Positions 9,190 to 18,099 of a DNA stretch of 64,000 bases are shown one piece after another. The DNA comes from Terriglobus albidus (GTDB lineage: Bacteria > Acidobacteriota > Terriglobia > Terriglobales > Acidobacteriaceae): contig NZ_JAGTAS010000056.1 in assembly GCF_025685425.1 (NCBI RefSeq), positions 387,012 through 451,011 of the forward strand, given 5' to 3'. Under the pieces are notes generated by a model, which was given only the letters and a program-made list of their open reading frames with translations, was not told the DNA's origin and made no database searches. A program made the position numbers and the translations under genes. Each line of letters starts with the position of its first letter. The first letter of the stretch is position 1.

Positions 9190-11070
9190 ATGGCCGACTA
9201 CATCTACCTGCTCGAAAATCGACTATCCGCTAACCAGAAGGATGCGCTGGAGAAGATCAGGGCCGTCGTCCGGGAGCGCGGAATGACGTTGTTCCTTGTT
9301 GGAGGAGCCGTGCGCGACCTTACGGCAGGCACCTCCGTGCGCGATCTTGATGTAGCAGTTCAGGGAAATGCTCTCAAGTTAAAGAAAGATATACAGAAAG
9401 TCGGTGGGACTTTCTCTGGGGAGTATGAGCCGACACAGTCACTTTTCTTCGACTTTCCAGGCTCTGTACGGGTGGAGATCAGCAGTACGCTGGGTGTCAC
9501 CTATCCCAAACCGGCCAAGCCGGTCTACAAGCCGGCGAACATTCTGGAAGACCTGCGCCGCCGTGACTTCACGGCCAATGCCATGGCGCTGTCGCTCAAT
9601 GAGGGATCCTGGGGTCTCCTGATGGATCCGTTGAACGGCGTTGCCGATATTGAGAACCGGGAACTCCGGCTAGTCTCGAATTATGGATTCATTGAGGATC
9701 CGTCCCGTCTGATTCGTGCCGCCCGATTATCCGCGCGTCTTGGCTGGCAACTGGAAGAGCGTACCCGCGCCCGTTACGAGACGGCAAAGGAAGAAGACTA
9801 TATCGCCAATCTTCCGGCCTGGTACCGCGGTTACGAGTTGGAAGAGATCGCATATGAGGAAGACGGCCTGCGTGTTCTGCGCCACCTGGAGAACGAGGGC
9901 TGGATGAAGGCCCTCATGCCGGCCTGGGGACCGAAGGTCGTGAATGCGACCGGTCTGGACGATCTGCGCGACAAAGTAGGTGTACTGCAATTACAGGGAA
10001 TCTTTCCGGACGCCTCTGCGATTGCCTTCCCTCTGCTGACGGCCAAACTGCCGCCGAAGGATGTCGCGACGCTGAAGCATAGCTTTCCGCGTCAGGCCTT
10101 TGTGGAAGCGATTGACGGCATGGAGGCTCAAGGCAAGACGCTTGCCACGGAATTTACCGGCAAGTCGGCAGCGGCTCCATCCGCTGCGTGGAAGTTGTTG
10201 CACGCTGCCAAGCCTGAAGCCGTACTGCAGATGGTCTTTGCGGCAAAGTCCGGTTCTTCCGTGCAGAACAAGTTCAAGGCTTTTACCGCGGAGTGGCCGC
10301 AGGCCCGCTTGAAGATCCCTTATGCGTTGATGCTGGAGATGCGTATCACGCCGGATCTCCCTGGCTATGACGAGTTGGTCGAGAAGCTTTTCTTTGAGTT
10401 GATGGATGGCAAGTTGTCGACTGTGGAGGAGATGAAGGCGTACCTCGAGCCCTACTCGCCGCCTGCTCCGCCTCCGCCTGTTAACCTGCGCCGTCCGCGT
10501 GCGGCCAAGAAAGAATCAAAGCGGGCGAAGAAGGCCGCTCCTGTCGTCGAGGAGGCCGCAGATGAGCTGATCGCCTCTGGTGACGTCGGCATCGAGATTG
10601 CAGATGAGAATCTGGCCACCGAGATCAATGAGGCTGCTCCTGAGCCAGTGAAGGCAGCTTCTGCGAAGAAGGCCACACCAGCAGAAGCGAAGGCTGCAGA
10701 GCATGCTCCTGCGAAGAAGGCTGCGACCACGCCTGCGCCATCGAAAAAGCCGGCACTTCCTGCAACTCCTGCGAAGAAGGCGGCTCCGGCTCCGCCGGCA
10801 AAGGCTGCTGCTAAGAAGCCGGCTCCTGCTCCTGCGAAGAAAGCTCCTGCGAAACCGGAGGCCAAGAAGCCGGTACCGGCGCCCGCAAAGAAAGCTGCGG
10901 TTCCGGCAAAGAAGGCGGCTCCGGTCAAGCATGCTGCTGCCAAAAAGCCGGCCCCTCCAGCGAAGAAAGCCGTTCCGGCAAAGAAGCCCGTTGCTCATAA
11001 GGCGACCAAGCCTGCGCCGAAGCCTGCCAAGAAGGCTCCTGCGAAAAAGGCCCCCGCGAAGAAGCGGTGA
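9190..11070 (+). CDS. CCA-transferase/poly(A) polymerase family nucleotidyltransferase with histone-like tail
   Basis: Class II nucleotidyltransferase acting on tRNA or RNA 3' ends. The N-terminal catalytic domain is clear: LVGGAVRDL (37-44) followed by the metal-binding D52-x-D54 in RDLDVAV. Then come RRDFTANAMA and the RNA-binding element with DPSRLIRAARLSARLGW. The family core ends by about residue 415. The remaining roughly 200 residues are Lys/Ala/Pro-rich with many AKKA/APAKK repeats, like histone H1 or AlgP tails, after a proline bridge (YSPPAPPPPV). This tail is unusual for the family and should bind nucleic acid non-specifically. Start ATG 9190 fits the homologous N-terminus. It could be either a CCA-adding enzyme or a poly(A) polymerase; sequence alone does not separate these. 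Confidence 0.9.
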   Translation: MADYIYLLENRLSANQKDALEKIRAVVRERGMTLFLVGGAVRDLTAGTSVRDLDVAVQGNALKLKKDIQKVGGTFSGEYEPTQSLFFDFPGSVRVEISSTLGVTYPKPAKPVYKPANILEDLRRRDFTANAMALSLNEGSWGLLMDPLNGVADIENRELRLVSNYGFIEDPSRLIRAARLSARLGWQLEERTRARYETAKEEDYIANLPAWYRGYELEEIAYEEDGLRVLRHLENEGWMKALMPAWGPKVVNATGLDDLRDKVGVLQLQGIFPDASAIAFPLLTAKLPPKDVATLKHSFPRQAFVEAIDGMEAQGKTLATEFTGKSAAAPSAAWKLLHAAKPEAVLQMVFAAKSGSSVQNKFKAFTAEWPQARLKIPYALMLEMRITPDLPGYDELVEKLFFELMDGKLSTVEEMKAYLEPYSPPAPPPPVNLRRPRAAKKESKRAKKAAPVVEEAADELIASGDVGIEIADENLATEINEAAPEPVKAASAKKATPAEAKAAEHAPAKKAATTPAPSKKPALPATPAKKAAPAPPAKAAAKKPAPAPAKKAPAKPEAKKPVPAPAKKAAVPAKKAAPVKHAAAKKPAPPAKKAVPAKKPVAHKATKPAPKPAKKAPAKKAPAKKR

Positions 11071-11156
11071 AGGTGACAGCAGGGGACGAACAGGAGTAAG
11101 GTTTTCGTCAACGTAGACTCTGTGCCGCCGTCGGGGCCGGAGCCACTGATACGTGG

Positions 11157-11186
11157 AAAGGGCTGCCCGGTCTGGCAGCCCTTTTC
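11157..11186 (+). terminator. Rho-independent terminator
   Basis: Stem GGCTGCC (11161-11167) with GGCAGCC (11174-11180), extended by AAG/CTT, followed by TTTT. It ends the nucleotidyltransferase gene and also lies just beyond the lspA stop on the other strand. Confidence 0.85.
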
Positions 11187-11208
11187 TCATTCCCCGATGT
11201 TTCTCTTC

Positions 11209-11754
11209 TCATTCCTGGACGCTTGCTGATTCCTTCGGCTGCGGCCGGAATATCTCAAGCAGCAGCAGGCAAGCGCCAACACAGATGGCAGAGTCGGCCA
11301 GATTGAAGTCGGGCCAGTGGTAGGTGCCGATGTGGACTTCCAGGAAGTCGACTACATGATTAAAGCGGATGCGGTCGTACAGATTGCCGAGCGCTCCACC
11401 GAGAATCAGAGCCAGTCCGAAGCTGGTGAGTGATAGTGTGCGGCCCATTCTGTAGATCATGGCGGCAATCACCACCGTGACACAGATTGAAAAAACAACC
11501 AACGCAATGCGCACACGTTCCGGCGAAGTGGAGTCGGCGAACATGGAGAACGCCGCTCCTGTGTTCAGGACATGGGTCAACCGGAAGACCCGCGGGATGA
11601 TGGTGATGGCCGAACCCAGGTCAATATGCGCTTCAATCCATAGCTTCGACAGGCGGTCTGCAGTCACTACCAGTGCGGTAATGACAAGCAGCCACAGCCG
11701 AAGGTCGCGTGTACGGCTGGACGGGACGATTGGATGAACAACCACTTCAGGCAT
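11209..11754 (-). CDS. lspA: Lipoprotein signal peptidase (signal peptidase II)
   Basis: Inner-membrane aspartyl protease that removes signal peptides from prolipoproteins after Lgt. The product is 181 aa with four hydrophobic segments. Family boxes are intact: TADRLSKLWI (31-40), LTHVLNTGAAFSMF, GGALGNLYDRIRFNHVVDFLEV with catalytic Asp136, and WPDFNLADSAI with catalytic Asp154. It lies 14 bp downstream of ileS, the classical ileS-lspA order. A Shine-Dalgarno-like TAGGAG overlaps the ileS stop codon, which suggests translational coupling. The short N-terminal extension before TM1 (about 18 residues, HPIVPSSRTRD) is a little longer than usual. Confidence 0.97.
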   Translation of the reverse strand: MPEVVVHPIVPSSRTRDLRLWLLVITALVVTADRLSKLWIEAHIDLGSAITIIPRVFRLTHVLNTGAAFSMFADSTSPERVRIALVVFSICVTVVIAAMIYRMGRTLSLTSFGLALILGGALGNLYDRIRFNHVVDFLEVHIGTYHWPDFNLADSAICVGACLLLLEIFRPQPKESASVQE

Positions 11755-11768
11755 TTGGTGGACTACTC

Positions 11769-14633
11769 CTAGGACGCCGTGTAGGGCTCGTAGCCGATCT
11801 CGTCGAGTGCTGTTGCACAGCGGGCGCAGACGGTTGGGTAATGGCTATTGGAGGCAACATCGTTGGTATAGCGCCAGCAACGTTCGCACTTTGTGATCTC
11901 GGAGAGCGTCTCGCAGGGCGTTACTTCCACCGAAGACGCCTGATCGCCATCCACCGAGAACCGGAATGCAGATACATTGCACAGCTCTGCGAAATGCGAG
12001 CCGAAGCTATCGAAGCTTTCTTTCAACACCATCGGAATAGTTACGGCAACGCTGGCATCGAGCGCTTTACCGATCTGCTTATTCTTTCTGGCTTCTTCGA
12101 GCGACAGAAGAACCGTATCACGAACAGCAAGCAACTTCTCCCAATTCGCAACCAGGGTCTCGGTGCTAGCCGGAGCCAGGTCTTCAGGCGCAGGGAAATG
12201 CGCGATGTGGACGCTTGCTTCACGGCCGTCGACCTTCGGCAGATACTCCCACACCTCATCTGCCGTGAACGAGAGCACCGGAGCGACCAGGCGAACCAGT
12301 GCCTCCGTAATCTTCCAGATCGCGGTCTGGGCGCTCCGGCGTCCCGGAGCGTTGGGCGCGAAGGTGTAGAGGCGGTCCTTCAGAACGTCGATATAAAACG
12401 CGCTCAGGTCAGAGTTACAGAACTCGTTGATGGCGTGATACGCCCGATGGAACTCGAACTCATCGTAGGCCTTACGCACCTTAGCGACAATCTCGGCCCC
12501 CTTGGCCAGCATGTACTGGTCGAGTGGTTCGAGAGCGCTGAACTCCTTTACCGCATCTTCCGCCGGATTGAAGTCATACAGATTCGCCAGCAGGATGCGG
12601 AAGGTATTGCGTAGCTTGCGGTAGATCTCCTCTGCGAGGCGCTTCATCAGTGGGACGGAGGCGATGACGTCTTCGCGGAAGTCGACCGAGGCCACCCAAA
12701 GACGGACGATGTCGCCGCCGAGCTGGTCCATGACCAGGACGGGATCCACGCCGTTGCCGAGCGACTTGGAGAAGGCGCGGCGCTGCTCGTCAAGCGTCCA
12801 ACCGCTGGTGGCAACGTACTTGTAAGGCGCGGCATTGCGGATGCCGACAGAGGCCAGCAGCGACGAATGGAACCAGCCGCGATGCTGGTCGCCGCCCTCG
12901 GTGTACATATCGGCGGGGAAGCGGAGTTCAGGCTCAACCTCCAGTACGGCATGCCACGATGAGCCGGACTCGAACCAGACGTCGAGGATGTCCATCTCCT
13001 TGCGGAAGGCTGAGTGCCCACACTTCGTGCAGGTGGTTCCGGCAGGCAGCAGTTGCTCGGCCGGGTACTTGTACCAGGCGTCGGCGCCTTCCTTCTCGAA
13101 GAGCTTCACGATGCTCTGATTGAGGGCCTTATCGCTGATGGGGTGGTCACAGCTCTGGCACAGGAAGACGGCGATGGGCACACCCCAGATACGCTGGCGC
13201 GAGATGCACCAGTCGGGGCGTGTGGCGATCATGTTCGAGATGCGCTCTTCGCCCCAGGAGGGATCCCAGGTCACCTTCTTGATCTCATCCAGCGCGCGCT
13301 GGCGGAAGGTGGTCTCGTTACCCTGTTGGTCTTTGACCGGCGTCTCCATACCGATAAACCACTGTTCTGTGGCGCGGTAGATCACCGGCCTGTGGCAGCG
13401 CCAGCAGTGCGGGTAGCTGTGCTTGACCTCGGTTTCGGAGAGCAAAGCCCCGTTCTTGCGGATGATGTCCAGAATGATCGGGTTGGCCTTATAGATGTGC
13501 AGGCCGTCGTACTCCGGCAGGCCGTTGCGGATTCGTCCCGCATCGTCGACATTCGTGGTCTGCGGCAGGCCGTACTTTGCGCCGGTGTAGAAGTCATCGG
13601 GACCGTGTGCCGGAGCGGTGTGGACGGCGCCTGTACCCTGTTCGGCGGTCACGTGATCGCCCAGCACTCCGAGGATCGTTCGTCCATGCAGGAAAGGATG
13701 CGCGAAGGTGGTGTTCTCCAGCGCCGTGCCTTTTACATGGGTGAGCACCTTTGCCTCCGGCATGTTGCAGGACTCACGGACAGCGGCGGCAAGCGCTTCA
13801 GCAACCAGGTAGACGGCGCCGTCGCTGTTTTCGAGGGCGACGTAGTCGAACTCCGGATTGAAGGCAACCGCCAGCGAAGAGGGAAGCGTCCACGGCGTGG
13901 TGGTGTAGATGATGGTGTAAACCTCGCGGCCGGCAAGCTCCGGCGACAGGTCGGCAGGATCGCTGAGGAGCCGATAGCGAACGTAGATGGAGGGCGAGGT
14001 GTGCATCTCGTACTCCACCTCGGCTTCCGCCAGAGCCGTTTTGTCGTGCCAGCACCAGTAGACCGGCTTCAGACCCTTGTAGACGTAGCCATGCTCGAAG
14101 AACTCGTAGAAGGTCTCGACGATACGGGCTTCGTAGGGGAAGCTCATTGTCAGATAAGGATCGTCCCAGCGGCCCAGGACTCCCATGCGGCGGAACTGCG
14201 AGCGCTGCAGGTCCACGTACTTCTGCGCGTAGTCACGGCACTGCTGACGGACGGTAACGGCGTCCATTTCCAGCTTCTTGCGGCCAAGCTGCTCATCGAC
14301 TTTGATTTCGATGGGCAGGCCATGACAGTCCCACCCGGGCACATAGGGGGAATCAAAACCGGCCATCGTCTTGGATTTAACGACGAAGTCCTTGATGCAC
14401 TTATTCAGCGCATGGCCCAGGTGGATAGCGCCGTTCGCGTATGGCGGGCCGTCATGCAGAATGTACTTCGGCGCGCCGGCGCGGGCGGCACGAATTTGTC
14501 CGTAGAGGTCGTTTTCGATCCACTTCTGGAGGCGTGCTGGTTCGTTCTGCGGAAGGCCGGCCTTCATGGGGAAGGCGGTCTGCGGCAGGTTCAGGGTAGA
14601 CTTCAACGGCTTCTGCGCGGGCGAATCTGACAT
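11769..14633 (-). CDS. ileS: Isoleucyl-tRNA synthetase
   Basis: Charges tRNA-Ile; class I synthetase, 954 aa. The HIGH motif is in PPYANGAIHLGHALNK, and the KMSKS loop appears as AFSKS in RRAFSKSLGNGVDP. The editing domain lies between. A C-terminal zinc finger is present (CERC ... CARC near the end), the bacterial type 1 form. I chose ATG 14633 (MSDSPAQKPLKS); an in-frame start at 14666 would add 11 residues (VTSRTNSGKS) with no clear benefit. It is the first gene of an operon with lspA. It diverges from the TonB-family gene at 14906. Confidence 0.97.
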   Translation of the reverse strand: MSDSPAQKPLKSTLNLPQTAFPMKAGLPQNEPARLQKWIENDLYGQIRAARAGAPKYILHDGPPYANGAIHLGHALNKCIKDFVVKSKTMAGFDSPYVPGWDCHGLPIEIKVDEQLGRKKLEMDAVTVRQQCRDYAQKYVDLQRSQFRRMGVLGRWDDPYLTMSFPYEARIVETFYEFFEHGYVYKGLKPVYWCWHDKTALAEAEVEYEMHTSPSIYVRYRLLSDPADLSPELAGREVYTIIYTTTPWTLPSSLAVAFNPEFDYVALENSDGAVYLVAEALAAAVRESCNMPEAKVLTHVKGTALENTTFAHPFLHGRTILGVLGDHVTAEQGTGAVHTAPAHGPDDFYTGAKYGLPQTTNVDDAGRIRNGLPEYDGLHIYKANPIILDIIRKNGALLSETEVKHSYPHCWRCHRPVIYRATEQWFIGMETPVKDQQGNETTFRQRALDEIKKVTWDPSWGEERISNMIATRPDWCISRQRIWGVPIAVFLCQSCDHPISDKALNQSIVKLFEKEGADAWYKYPAEQLLPAGTTCTKCGHSAFRKEMDILDVWFESGSSWHAVLEVEPELRFPADMYTEGGDQHRGWFHSSLLASVGIRNAAPYKYVATSGWTLDEQRRAFSKSLGNGVDPVLVMDQLGGDIVRLWVASVDFREDVIASVPLMKRLAEEIYRKLRNTFRILLANLYDFNPAEDAVKEFSALEPLDQYMLAKGAEIVAKVRKAYDEFEFHRAYHAINEFCNSDLSAFYIDVLKDRLYTFAPNAPGRRSAQTAIWKITEALVRLVAPVLSFTADEVWEYLPKVDGREASVHIAHFPAPEDLAPASTETLVANWEKLLAVRDTVLLSLEEARKNKQIGKALDASVAVTIPMVLKESFDSFGSHFAELCNVSAFRFSVDGDQASSVEVTPCETLSEITKCERCWRYTNDVASNSHYPTVCARCATALDEIGYEPYTAS

Positions 14634-14905
14634 GCTTTTTCCTGAGTTGGTACGCGAGGTCACCAAAAGATCATTTTACTTTGTCGGGGCATTGCAGCCG
14701 TATACCCGGATGTGGTTCCATGCGTCAAAGAAAGTGACTGCGCGGCTGGTAAAACCTCTGTAAACTAGGAGCGGAGCCAGACGCTGAGCGCGATCCGTGG
14801 CAGGAGCCGGCGAAGACCGGGAGACGTAGTCCACCAACGGCGCGAGAATTTGGAAGAAGGGTGTGGGTGCAATACGGCCCGCAGGCCAGGTTTGCGAAGC
14901 AGCTT

Positions 14906-15892
14906 ATGGCGAATACCGTTTTGACGCCACCAGGACTCGATCCTAAGAACGACGGTCAGTTCGACGCCCTCAAAAGCGCCGAGCCTCTTTTCGGGACAGA
15001 ACTCCAGAAGACAGAAGAAAACGTGTTCGTTTCGCTGTGGGCGAGCGTGAAGGACGTTTTTTTCCCGGAGAAACTGCCCCCTCTCCAATTGCAATCAAAG
15101 CCGATTGCGGTCGTCGACCGCATGAAGGTTAAGCGCGACCCCAAGTCTACGGCCATAGCGGTGGTTGTACATGTGGTGGTGATCCTTGCCATCTTCTGGA
15201 TAGTGAAGAACAAGGTCGTCCAGATCATGGCAAAGCCCGTCGTCAGCAACCTGGACATGTCGAAGGTGCCTCCTCCTGTTTCGCTTAAGGCCGCGCAACG
15301 CATGGGCGGCGGCGGCGGTCAGCGTGGTCCGACGCCGGTCACTAAAGGTGAACTTCCGAAGTTCGCTGATAAGCAGATTGTTCCTCCGAACAAGCCTCCT
15401 ATTGAAGAGCCGAAGATTCATGTTCAGCCCACGATCGAGGTCCAGAAGGACCTGAAGATGTCGAACGTGACCATGCCGAACTTCGGTATGCCGAATGCGC
15501 CGGCGGTCGGGGTATCCTCTCTTGGCAACGGCTCTGGAACAGGCATTGGCTCCGGCAACGGATCAGGTCTCGGACCGGGATCGGGTGGAAACTACGGTGG
15601 CGGCGTTAAAAAGATCGGCAACGGTGTTCTTGCGCCCCAGTTGATCTACGGTCCGGAGCCTGAGTTCAGCGAGGAAGCCCGTAAAGCCAAGTTCCAGGGC
15701 GAAGTCATTGTCAGCCTGATCGTTGATACACAGGGTCGCCCGCAACGCGTCCGCGTCCCACGCCCGGTTGGCATGGGGCTGGACGACAAGGCAATCGAAG
15801 CCGTACGGCAATACCGCTTCAAGCCTGCTACTGAGAACGGCGTACCAGTAGCGGTAGAACTGGCGGTCGCGGTGAACTTCCAGATTTTCTAA
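14906..15892 (+). CDS. TonB-family energy transducer
   Basis: Inner-membrane-anchored periplasmic protein expected to couple ExbB/ExbD energy to outer-membrane receptors such as the one at 20599. Product 328 aa: a cytoplasmic N-terminus of about 80 residues including KDVFFPEKLPPLQLQSKP, one membrane segment (82-100, TAIAVVVHVVVILAIFWIV), then a Pro/Gly-rich periplasmic linker with GSGTGIGSGNGSGLG. The C-terminal TonB domain spans about 245-328 (PEFSEEARKAKFQGEV ... AVRQYRFKPA). The long cytoplasmic segment is unlike E. coli TonB and is known to me from acidobacterial TonB proteins. The start at ATG 14906 (MANTVLTPPG) is preferred to the GTG at 14861. No exbB/exbD genes are in the window. Confidence 0.9.
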   Translation: MANTVLTPPGLDPKNDGQFDALKSAEPLFGTELQKTEENVFVSLWASVKDVFFPEKLPPLQLQSKPIAVVDRMKVKRDPKSTAIAVVVHVVVILAIFWIVKNKVVQIMAKPVVSNLDMSKVPPPVSLKAAQRMGGGGGQRGPTPVTKGELPKFADKQIVPPNKPPIEEPKIHVQPTIEVQKDLKMSNVTMPNFGMPNAPAVGVSSLGNGSGTGIGSGNGSGLGPGSGGNYGGGVKKIGNGVLAPQLIYGPEPEFSEEARKAKFQGEVIVSLIVDTQGRPQRVRVPRPVGMGLDDKAIEAVRQYRFKPATENGVPVAVELAVAVNFQIF

Positions 15893-15908
15893 CAGGACCT
15901 CTTTTACG

Positions 15909-15943
15909 AGCATAGCCCGGGATATTCCCGGGCTATGCTGTTT
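15909..15943 (+). terminator. Rho-independent terminator of the TonB-family gene
   Basis: Perfect 14-bp stem, 15909-15922 with 15926-15939 (core GCCCGGGA/TCCCGGGC), loop TAT, followed by GTTT. It begins 17 bp after the stop codon. Confidence 0.88.
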
Positions 15944-16032
15944 AACGTGCTGCCAGCATTGCAGGATCATGCCCCTCATCCCCAAGGAGTGGGCGTGGTT
16001 TCCGCATGATCATCGCCAACGCGGCGAAGGTG

Positions 16033-16698
16033 CTATGAACGAGCGTGATGCAAATAAGCCGCTGCCTGTTTCAGGTCTTCAACGAGAATCTCTCGGTTGC
16101 GATGCCGGTCTTCATCCGTTTGCGCTCGAAGGACCGCCGAGGGATGTAATGTCGCGATAATCGGGGGAAGGCCCTCGGCCCGTTCAATCTCTCCGTGTGC
16201 TTGTGTAAGCTTGAACTTTGAGCCGAGTAACGACTGTGCGGCAACGGCGCCCAGGCAGACAATCAGTTGCGGATGTACCGTCTCAAGTTCGGCCCGAAGC
16301 CATGGTCTGCACGCACGGATCTCCTGCATACCAGGTTTCTTGTGAATGCGAAGTTTCCCGCGAGGTTCCCACTTGAAATGCTTGACGGTATTGGTGACGT
16401 ATACGGCATGACGATCGATCTGTGCTTCATCGAGACACTGATCGAGTAGTTTTCCGGCCGGGCCAACGAACGGGCGGCCCTGCCTATCCTCCTGATCGCC
16501 CGGCTGTTCGCCAATCATCATCATCGCGACCTTTGGTCGCGTGGCATTCTGATGAGTTTCCAACTCGCCGAATACGGCCTGGGTCGCATGCCGGTAAAGG
16601 TCGCATCCCTGGCAATGCTGTACCGCCTCACGAAGCACAGGCAAGCTGCGACCTTCTGGAACAAACGGAGCAGCACCTTCGGTGGCAATTTTCGGCAT
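16033..16698 (-). CDS. udgX: UdgX-type uracil-DNA glycosylase
   Basis: Removes or traps uracil in DNA; family 4-related Fe-S glycosylase, 221 aa. Motif 1 is GEQPGDQED (63-71), where family 4 proper has GEAPG. The UdgX-specific loop is present as GKLRIHKKPG, with His119 at the position of the mycobacterial His109 that forms a covalent bond with the uracil-site sugar. Motif 3 is HPSAVLR (185-191). Candidate [4Fe-4S] cysteines are C29, C32, C130 and C148. The published UdgX loop reads KRRIH; here it is KLRIH, so the key Arg-Ile-His is kept. The start ATG at 16698 has GGAG upstream. It is on the opposite strand to the TonB-family gene and converges on it. Confidence 0.92.
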   Translation of the reverse strand: MPKIATEGAAPFVPEGRSLPVLREAVQHCQGCDLYRHATQAVFGELETHQNATRPKVAMMMIGEQPGDQEDRQGRPFVGPAGKLLDQCLDEAQIDRHAVYVTNTVKHFKWEPRGKLRIHKKPGMQEIRACRPWLRAELETVHPQLIVCLGAVAAQSLLGSKFKLTQAHGEIERAEGLPPIIATLHPSAVLRAQTDEDRHRNREILVEDLKQAAAYLHHARS

Positions 16699-16773
16699 CG
16701 GGAACGTCTCCTCGCCGGAATTAGATGTCGTGGATCAGCAGGCCGTTGTCATGGCATTTTTGAGAGGCGGAGG

Positions 16774-16806
16774 CACGAATGCCCGGCACATTGCCGGGCA
16801 TTCGTG
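16774..16806. terminator. Long perfect hairpin after the Gfo/Idh/MocA gene
   Basis: Perfect 15-bp stem (16774-16788 with 16792-16806; core GAATGCCCGGCA) and a 3-nt loop, 14 bp beyond the stop of the minus-strand gene at 16820. There is no U-run after it, so termination is likely but not certain. Confidence 0.6.
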
Positions 16807-16819
16807 GGTGAATCAGTAT

Positions 16820-18085
16820 TTAGACGTACTTTCGAAGATCAAGGCCGAGCTTGTACTCTTCTTTGTCAGCTTCGATCTCTTCCCAGGTCACAGTGCGCCC
16901 TGTCTCCGCGGCCTTGCGGGCCATCATGCAAGTGCGGGCACTATCGACGCCGGCAGCGATCTGGTTCTGGAATTTGTTTTCAGTAATGCTCTCAATGAAG
17001 CTCTGGTCCTTCTTCTTGTCGGCTTCTGCGAGGTTGTCGCTGAAGGCGCCATCGGCCGCGAATTTGGTATTCGTTGTCTGGTCGCTTCCGGCCCAGGTCC
17101 ACGGCTTCAATCCTTGAATTCCAAGTGCGCCCTTATACGGCATCTCGGCAAGCCCTTCAGAGCCGAAGATGGTCTCCTTCACATCAAAATATCCGGCAGA
17201 GTTGAACTGCGTGGAACTGAACACAAATTCGGCTCCGTTGGGATAGGTGAAGATCACCTCATAGTTGTCGTTGATGTTGCCAAAGTTCTGCAGAACCTTG
17301 CGGCTGGCTCGGGCGGTGGCCTTTACAGGATGAGCCTGCATTACCCAGTTGCAGACGTCGATGACGTGAATGTTCTGCTCGAGCAGAATGTCGCCGGAGA
17401 GTGTCTTGTCCCACAGCCAGTTCCGCAGCCGCTGTTCATCCTGTGGCATGGCGCCACGATCAGGATAGGTGGCAGTCGGAGCGTTGTAGTGGCCGCTAAG
17501 GGAAGCAATCTTGCCGATCTGTCCGTCGTGGATGCGCTTAACGACCTCGACAAAGGGAGGAGCAGAGCGAATCTGGAAACCGACAGAGACACTCACTTTG
17601 CCGCCGACACGCTTTGCGATCTCAAGCGCCCGCCGCGTCTGGGGAATATCGACACCGACGGGTTTTTCGCAGTAGACATGTTTGCCGCCCGCGGTGAGGG
17701 CATCCATGTGTTCGACATGGAAGAAAGGAGGTGTGGAGATCTGTACCGCATCGACGTTCGGGTTAGCTGCCAGGGCTTTGTAGGCCTCCCACCCGTGGAA
17801 CGTCATCTTGTCGTCGATTGCAGGCAAGCCAAGCGATGCATTGACCTGGTCGAAGTGCTGCTTACCCTTCGCAAGCTGGTCGGGAAAGATGTCTCCCAAA
17901 GCCACGATGCGGGCCTGAGTATTCTTTGCAAACGAGGTTGCGACCGAGGTGCCGCGTTTGCCGCAGCCCAGCAGGGCATACTGCACGGTTGAGTTTGCTG
18001 CGTAACTGAAAGCGACACTGGGCTTCACGATCATCAGGCCACCCAGCGCGCCTGCACCCTGCAAAAACTTTCTGCGATTCATCAT
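16820..18085 (-). CDS. Tat-exported Gfo/Idh/MocA family oxidoreductase
   Basis: NAD(P)-type sugar or polyol oxidoreductase, 421 aa, with a twin-arginine leader (MMNRRKFLQGAGALGGLMIV), so it probably folds with its cofactor before export. The Rossmann motif is GCGKRGT near residue 40. The family EKP motif is CEKPVGVD near residue 145, and the active-site region is EQNIHVIDVCNW. The C-terminal domain is the typical alpha/beta dimer domain. Exported members of this family in Acidobacteria and Bacteroidetes are thought to keep tightly bound nicotinamide cofactor. It is the last gene of an operon with the exported isomerase (18100) and the ROK repressor (19114). A second, leaderless member is encoded at 25639. 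The substrate is unknown; 3-keto-sugar formation is an inference from context. Confidence 0.93.
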   Translation of the reverse strand: MMNRRKFLQGAGALGGLMIVKPSVAFSYAANSTVQYALLGCGKRGTSVATSFAKNTQARIVALGDIFPDQLAKGKQHFDQVNASLGLPAIDDKMTFHGWEAYKALAANPNVDAVQISTPPFFHVEHMDALTAGGKHVYCEKPVGVDIPQTRRALEIAKRVGGKVSVSVGFQIRSAPPFVEVVKRIHDGQIGKIASLSGHYNAPTATYPDRGAMPQDEQRLRNWLWDKTLSGDILLEQNIHVIDVCNWVMQAHPVKATARASRKVLQNFGNINDNYEVIFTYPNGAEFVFSSTQFNSAGYFDVKETIFGSEGLAEMPYKGALGIQGLKPWTWAGSDQTTNTKFAADGAFSDNLAEADKKKDQSFIESITENKFQNQIAAGVDSARTCMMARKAAETGRTVTWEEIEADKEEYKLGLDLRKYV

Positions 18086-18099
18086 CTGTCTCCGTCTGG

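Noticed and set aside
10452..11190. Minus-strand open frames with Gly/Ala/Phe or Arg/Leu repeats
   Set aside because: They are the reverse reading of the repetitive Lys/Ala/Pro tail coding region.
13014..14630. 538-residue plus-strand open frame
   Set aside because: Antisense shadow of ileS, caused by GC-rich codon use; no protein-like features.
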